From Thermoguttaceae bacterium (GTDB taxonomy: Bacteria > Planctomycetota > Planctomycetia > Pirellulales > Thermoguttaceae): 64,000 bases of DNA. The translations under genes were made by a program, and so were the position numbers. The stretch lies in assembly GCA_017434455.1 (NCBI GenBank), contig JAFRFG010000046.1, forward strand, positions 62,001 through 126,000, in the 5' to 3' direction. The notes under the pieces are model-generated. The model ran no database searches. It saw only the letters and a list, made by a program, of their open reading frames with translations, and was not told the DNA's origin. Shown in pieces: positions 62,325 to 64,000 of the stretch. Every line of letters starts with the position of its first letter. Within the stretch, counting starts at the first letter, position 1.

Positions 62325-63530
62325 TTACTTTCTCGTCTTCGCGAAATCCTCCGCGTCGTCGTCCCGGGTTCGGGTTCTGAAATTCTTGACCACGTCGAAC
62401 GTCAGATAGTTCGAGTCGTGGCAGTTCGGCGCGCCGTCCCAGGCCAGGCGGCAGACAAAATGAAGGTCGTCCCCCACGATCCGCCAGTCGACATATTGGA
62501 ACCCCTTCGATCGATCACTGTGGCGATAGATAATCGAGCGAACCTCCCAATTGTTCAAATCGTCGGAGCAGACCAGCGCCAGGGTATTGCGGATACGTTC
62601 CTTATCGGGCGCGTCGACGTCGTCGGGATGGACCCAATTGACGAGTGACCAATATTTCTTCGTCACCTCGTCGAAACGGATCACAAACTTCTTGCACCCG
62701 CCCGGCATCGCGACAAAGCCGCTTTTCGGGTCGTACGAGAGGGTCTTAAAGTCGTCCGAAAGATTCAATCGCGCCGCCTTTCCCCCCTCATCGATATCGT
62801 CGACCCGCATCATGATCAGCATGTGATCGTCGGGGTCAAACAGCGCGTTCCCCTCCAGCCAGCCCCCCAGGCCGGGATGATGCGTCCAGGCGACCGGATT
62901 GCTGAACGTCCAATTGTCGCGGTCCAACAGGTCCGAGTCGACCGGGGCGCTCATCATCAGCGGCTGATAGCCGGTCGCCCAGTTTCGGTCCGAATCTTCC
63001 CGCGGGCCGACGGCCTCGGCCTCTTTCCAGACGCGCCCGTTGTGAATCAGCACCGGGGCCGGGTCGCAGAAATACCGCCGATCCGAAAGCAAAAGACCGC
63101 TCTTCCCATCGGTCGGCTTGCTCCACGTATGGCCGCCGTCGTCGGAGCGGCGGATCACGATGGAGTTGTTCGCGATATCCCCCTCGGCGTACATCCAGCC
63201 GATGAGCCAAAGTTTTCCCGAGGCGAAAAAGAGCATCGCCGCCTTCTGGTTCGGAATCTCGGCGATCTTCGACCAGGTGGCCCCCTGATCTTTCGACTCG
63301 AACACGACGGTCGATTTCATCTCTTTCGGCCCGAACCAGTCGTGGGAAGCGACATAGGTCCCGTCGGGAAGGATCTCCATCGACGGGGCGCCGAGGTGAA
63401 GTTTGGCAAAGTCACTGCTGGCGTCAATCACCGTTCCCGGCGGCGGGTTCTGCCCGTCGGCGAGCGATAACGCCGTACAGAAAAACAAAAGACCGAGCCC
63501 CAAAACAAGGGATGAAACCGCTCTTCTCAT
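62325..63530 (-). CDS. Sialidase-like secreted beta-propeller protein
   Basis: 401 residues. I use the ATG at 63530 (AGAGG upstream), which opens a signal peptide (LVLGLGLLFFCTALSLA); a longer frame begins at 63569. Two complete Asp-boxes S-x-D-x-G-x-T-W are visible (SKDQGATWS near residue 75 and SDDGGHTWS near 125), marking the six-bladed sialidase fold. The catalytic arginine triad cannot be verified by eye. Members of this planctomycete group may cleave sialic acid or other glycans, or be inactive. It points away from bioA and toward the HEPN gene. Confidence 0.8.
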   Translation of the reverse strand: MRRAVSSLVLGLGLLFFCTALSLADGQNPPPGTVIDASSDFAKLHLGAPSMEILPDGTYVASHDWFGPKEMKSTVVFESKDQGATWSKIAEIPNQKAAMLFFASGKLWLIGWMYAEGDIANNSIVIRRSDDGGHTWSKPTDGKSGLLLSDRRYFCDPAPVLIHNGRVWKEAEAVGPREDSDRNWATGYQPLMMSAPVDSDLLDRDNWTFSNPVAWTHHPGLGGWLEGNALFDPDDHMLIMMRVDDIDEGGKAARLNLSDDFKTLSYDPKSGFVAMPGGCKKFVIRFDEVTKKYWSLVNWVHPDDVDAPDKERIRNTLALVCSDDLNNWEVRSIIYRHSDRSKGFQYVDWRIVGDDLHFVCRLAWDGAPNCHDSNYLTFDVVKNFRTRTRDDDAEDFAKTRK

Positions 63531-63688
63531 ACACTGCCTCTGATTCTGAAGGTTTATGCTGAAGGACACCCAGGGCCTTTTCGGGCCGCTTCTTCCGCAA
63601 GTAAAACAGAAACCGACCCGCCTGTCAAATCATCGCCCGGCCCAAACGGCCGTGTTCGCCTCTTGTGACGGGTCGCTGCGGTGAATAT

Positions 63689-64000
63689 TCACTTGCCGCG
63701 GCTAAACCACGACTTCATCACGTCCAGCACTTTTACCAGTTCCCATTCTTCGATGATATACGGAACCATCGCGTAGAGGTACTTCAGGAACGGGCGGCTG
63801 AACACGCCGCGCTCATACGCCCAGCGGCGGTATCCCTCCAGATACTTCGCGTCTTTGACTTCCATGCAGACGCAGCCGCCCATGATTCTGATTTCCTCGA
63901 TTTTATCGGAAGAGAAGCCGCGCAGCTCTCGCCTTGTGATCTGTTCGATCTGTTTTATTTTTTCGATATAATTCCCTTCTTCAAAGAGTTTGATCGATTC
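63689..64000 (-). CDS. bioA: Adenosylmethionine-8-amino-7-oxononanoate aminotransferase, C-terminal part
   Basis: The frame is open on the minus strand to the window edge, giving 103 C-terminal residues; the gene starts outside the window. The sequence LFEEGNYIEKIKQIEQ, MGGCVCMEVKD and FSRPFLKYLYAMVPYII matches the C-terminal small domain of BioA (ERGVFSRPF, PPYIIS-type motifs). BioA makes 7,8-diaminononanoate for biotin, using PLP and SAM; the PLP-lysine part is not visible. A paralogous class III aminotransferase cannot be excluded. Confidence 0.75.
   Translation of the reverse strand, partial: ESIKLFEEGNYIEKIKQIEQITRRELRGFSSDKIEEIRIMGGCVCMEVKDAKYLEGYRRWAYERGVFSRPFLKYLYAMVPYIIEEWELVKVLDVMKSWFSRGK

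Noticed and set aside
1-64000. CRISPR array or phage-defence island
   Set aside because: No regularly spaced repeats with unique spacers, no cas genes, and no restriction-modification or CBASS-type genes were seen. Repeats found are coding (LRR, Asp/Ala, Gly-rich) or the single direct-repeat pair.

Overview
The window is 64 kb of GC-rich bacterial chromosome, roughly 60 percent GC or more over most of its length, with one clearly AT-richer insert around 8.65-10.88 kb. The gene content points to a member of the Planctomycetota, probably a polysaccharide-degrading, animal-gut type relative of the Pirellulales/Thermoguttaceae. Lineage-typical families include DUF4838 proteins, a large HzsA-like protein with two haem motifs, a YdjY-domain protein, DUF1080, sialidase-like beta-propellers, a conserved membrane-anchored protein (28376-29047) and many secreted proteins of unknown function. 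A BspA-type leucine-rich repeat protein and several xylan or glycan hydrolases fit life on plant or host glycans. This placement is inferred from family content only.

Layout. 1-6942: two tandem DUF4838 proteins followed by two tandem GH10 xylanase-like enzymes, all on + and probably one operon. 7125-12395: a surface-polysaccharide region with a GT2-methyltransferase fusion and a UDP-glucose dehydrogenase, split by an AT-rich insert that carries a GT-C type membrane protein and an ISL3-type transposase remnant and is flanked by a 54-bp imperfect direct repeat. 12607-17228: RND efflux adaptor and pump. 17326-24417: secreted proteins (possible polysaccharide lyase, BspA-like LRR protein, Asp/Ala-rich lipoprotein, YdjY protein), a tRNA-Ile and a NUDIX hydrolase. 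24481-28069: an ExeA-like ATPase, a Gly/Met-rich secreted protein and a CYTH phosphatase. 28376-36261: planctomycete-type envelope proteins, a gingipain-like C25 peptidase and a TPR protein ending in a CHAT-like fold that seems to have lost its catalytic residues. The TPR/CHAT gene is the last of a tatD-tcdA-ruvX-CHAT run.

38572-45759 holds mostly housekeeping and regulatory genes: a small lipoprotein, a MoxR ATPase, nadC, a PDZ protein, an ECF sigma factor with a candidate anti-sigma factor, and gltX. 45850-63530 returns to accessory glycan metabolism: a heparinase II/III-like lyase, two divergent paralogous membrane-anchored proteins beside a frameshifted glycosyltransferase remnant, the HzsA-like protein, a GH5-DUF1080-giant secreted protein operon, an MNT/HEPN pair and a sialidase-like protein. 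The window ends inside bioA.

Functionally, the window looks like a carbohydrate-foraging and cell-envelope region interspersed with core genes. There is no CRISPR array, intact insertion sequence, prophage or rRNA. I found no wholly new system that can be demonstrated from sequence alone. The best candidates for follow-up are the repeat-flanked insert, the paired clan-CD peptidase-fold proteins (active-looking C25 plus degenerate CHAT), the doubly duplicated DUF4838/GH10 block, and the GH5 enzyme with a large domain inserted between its catalytic residues.
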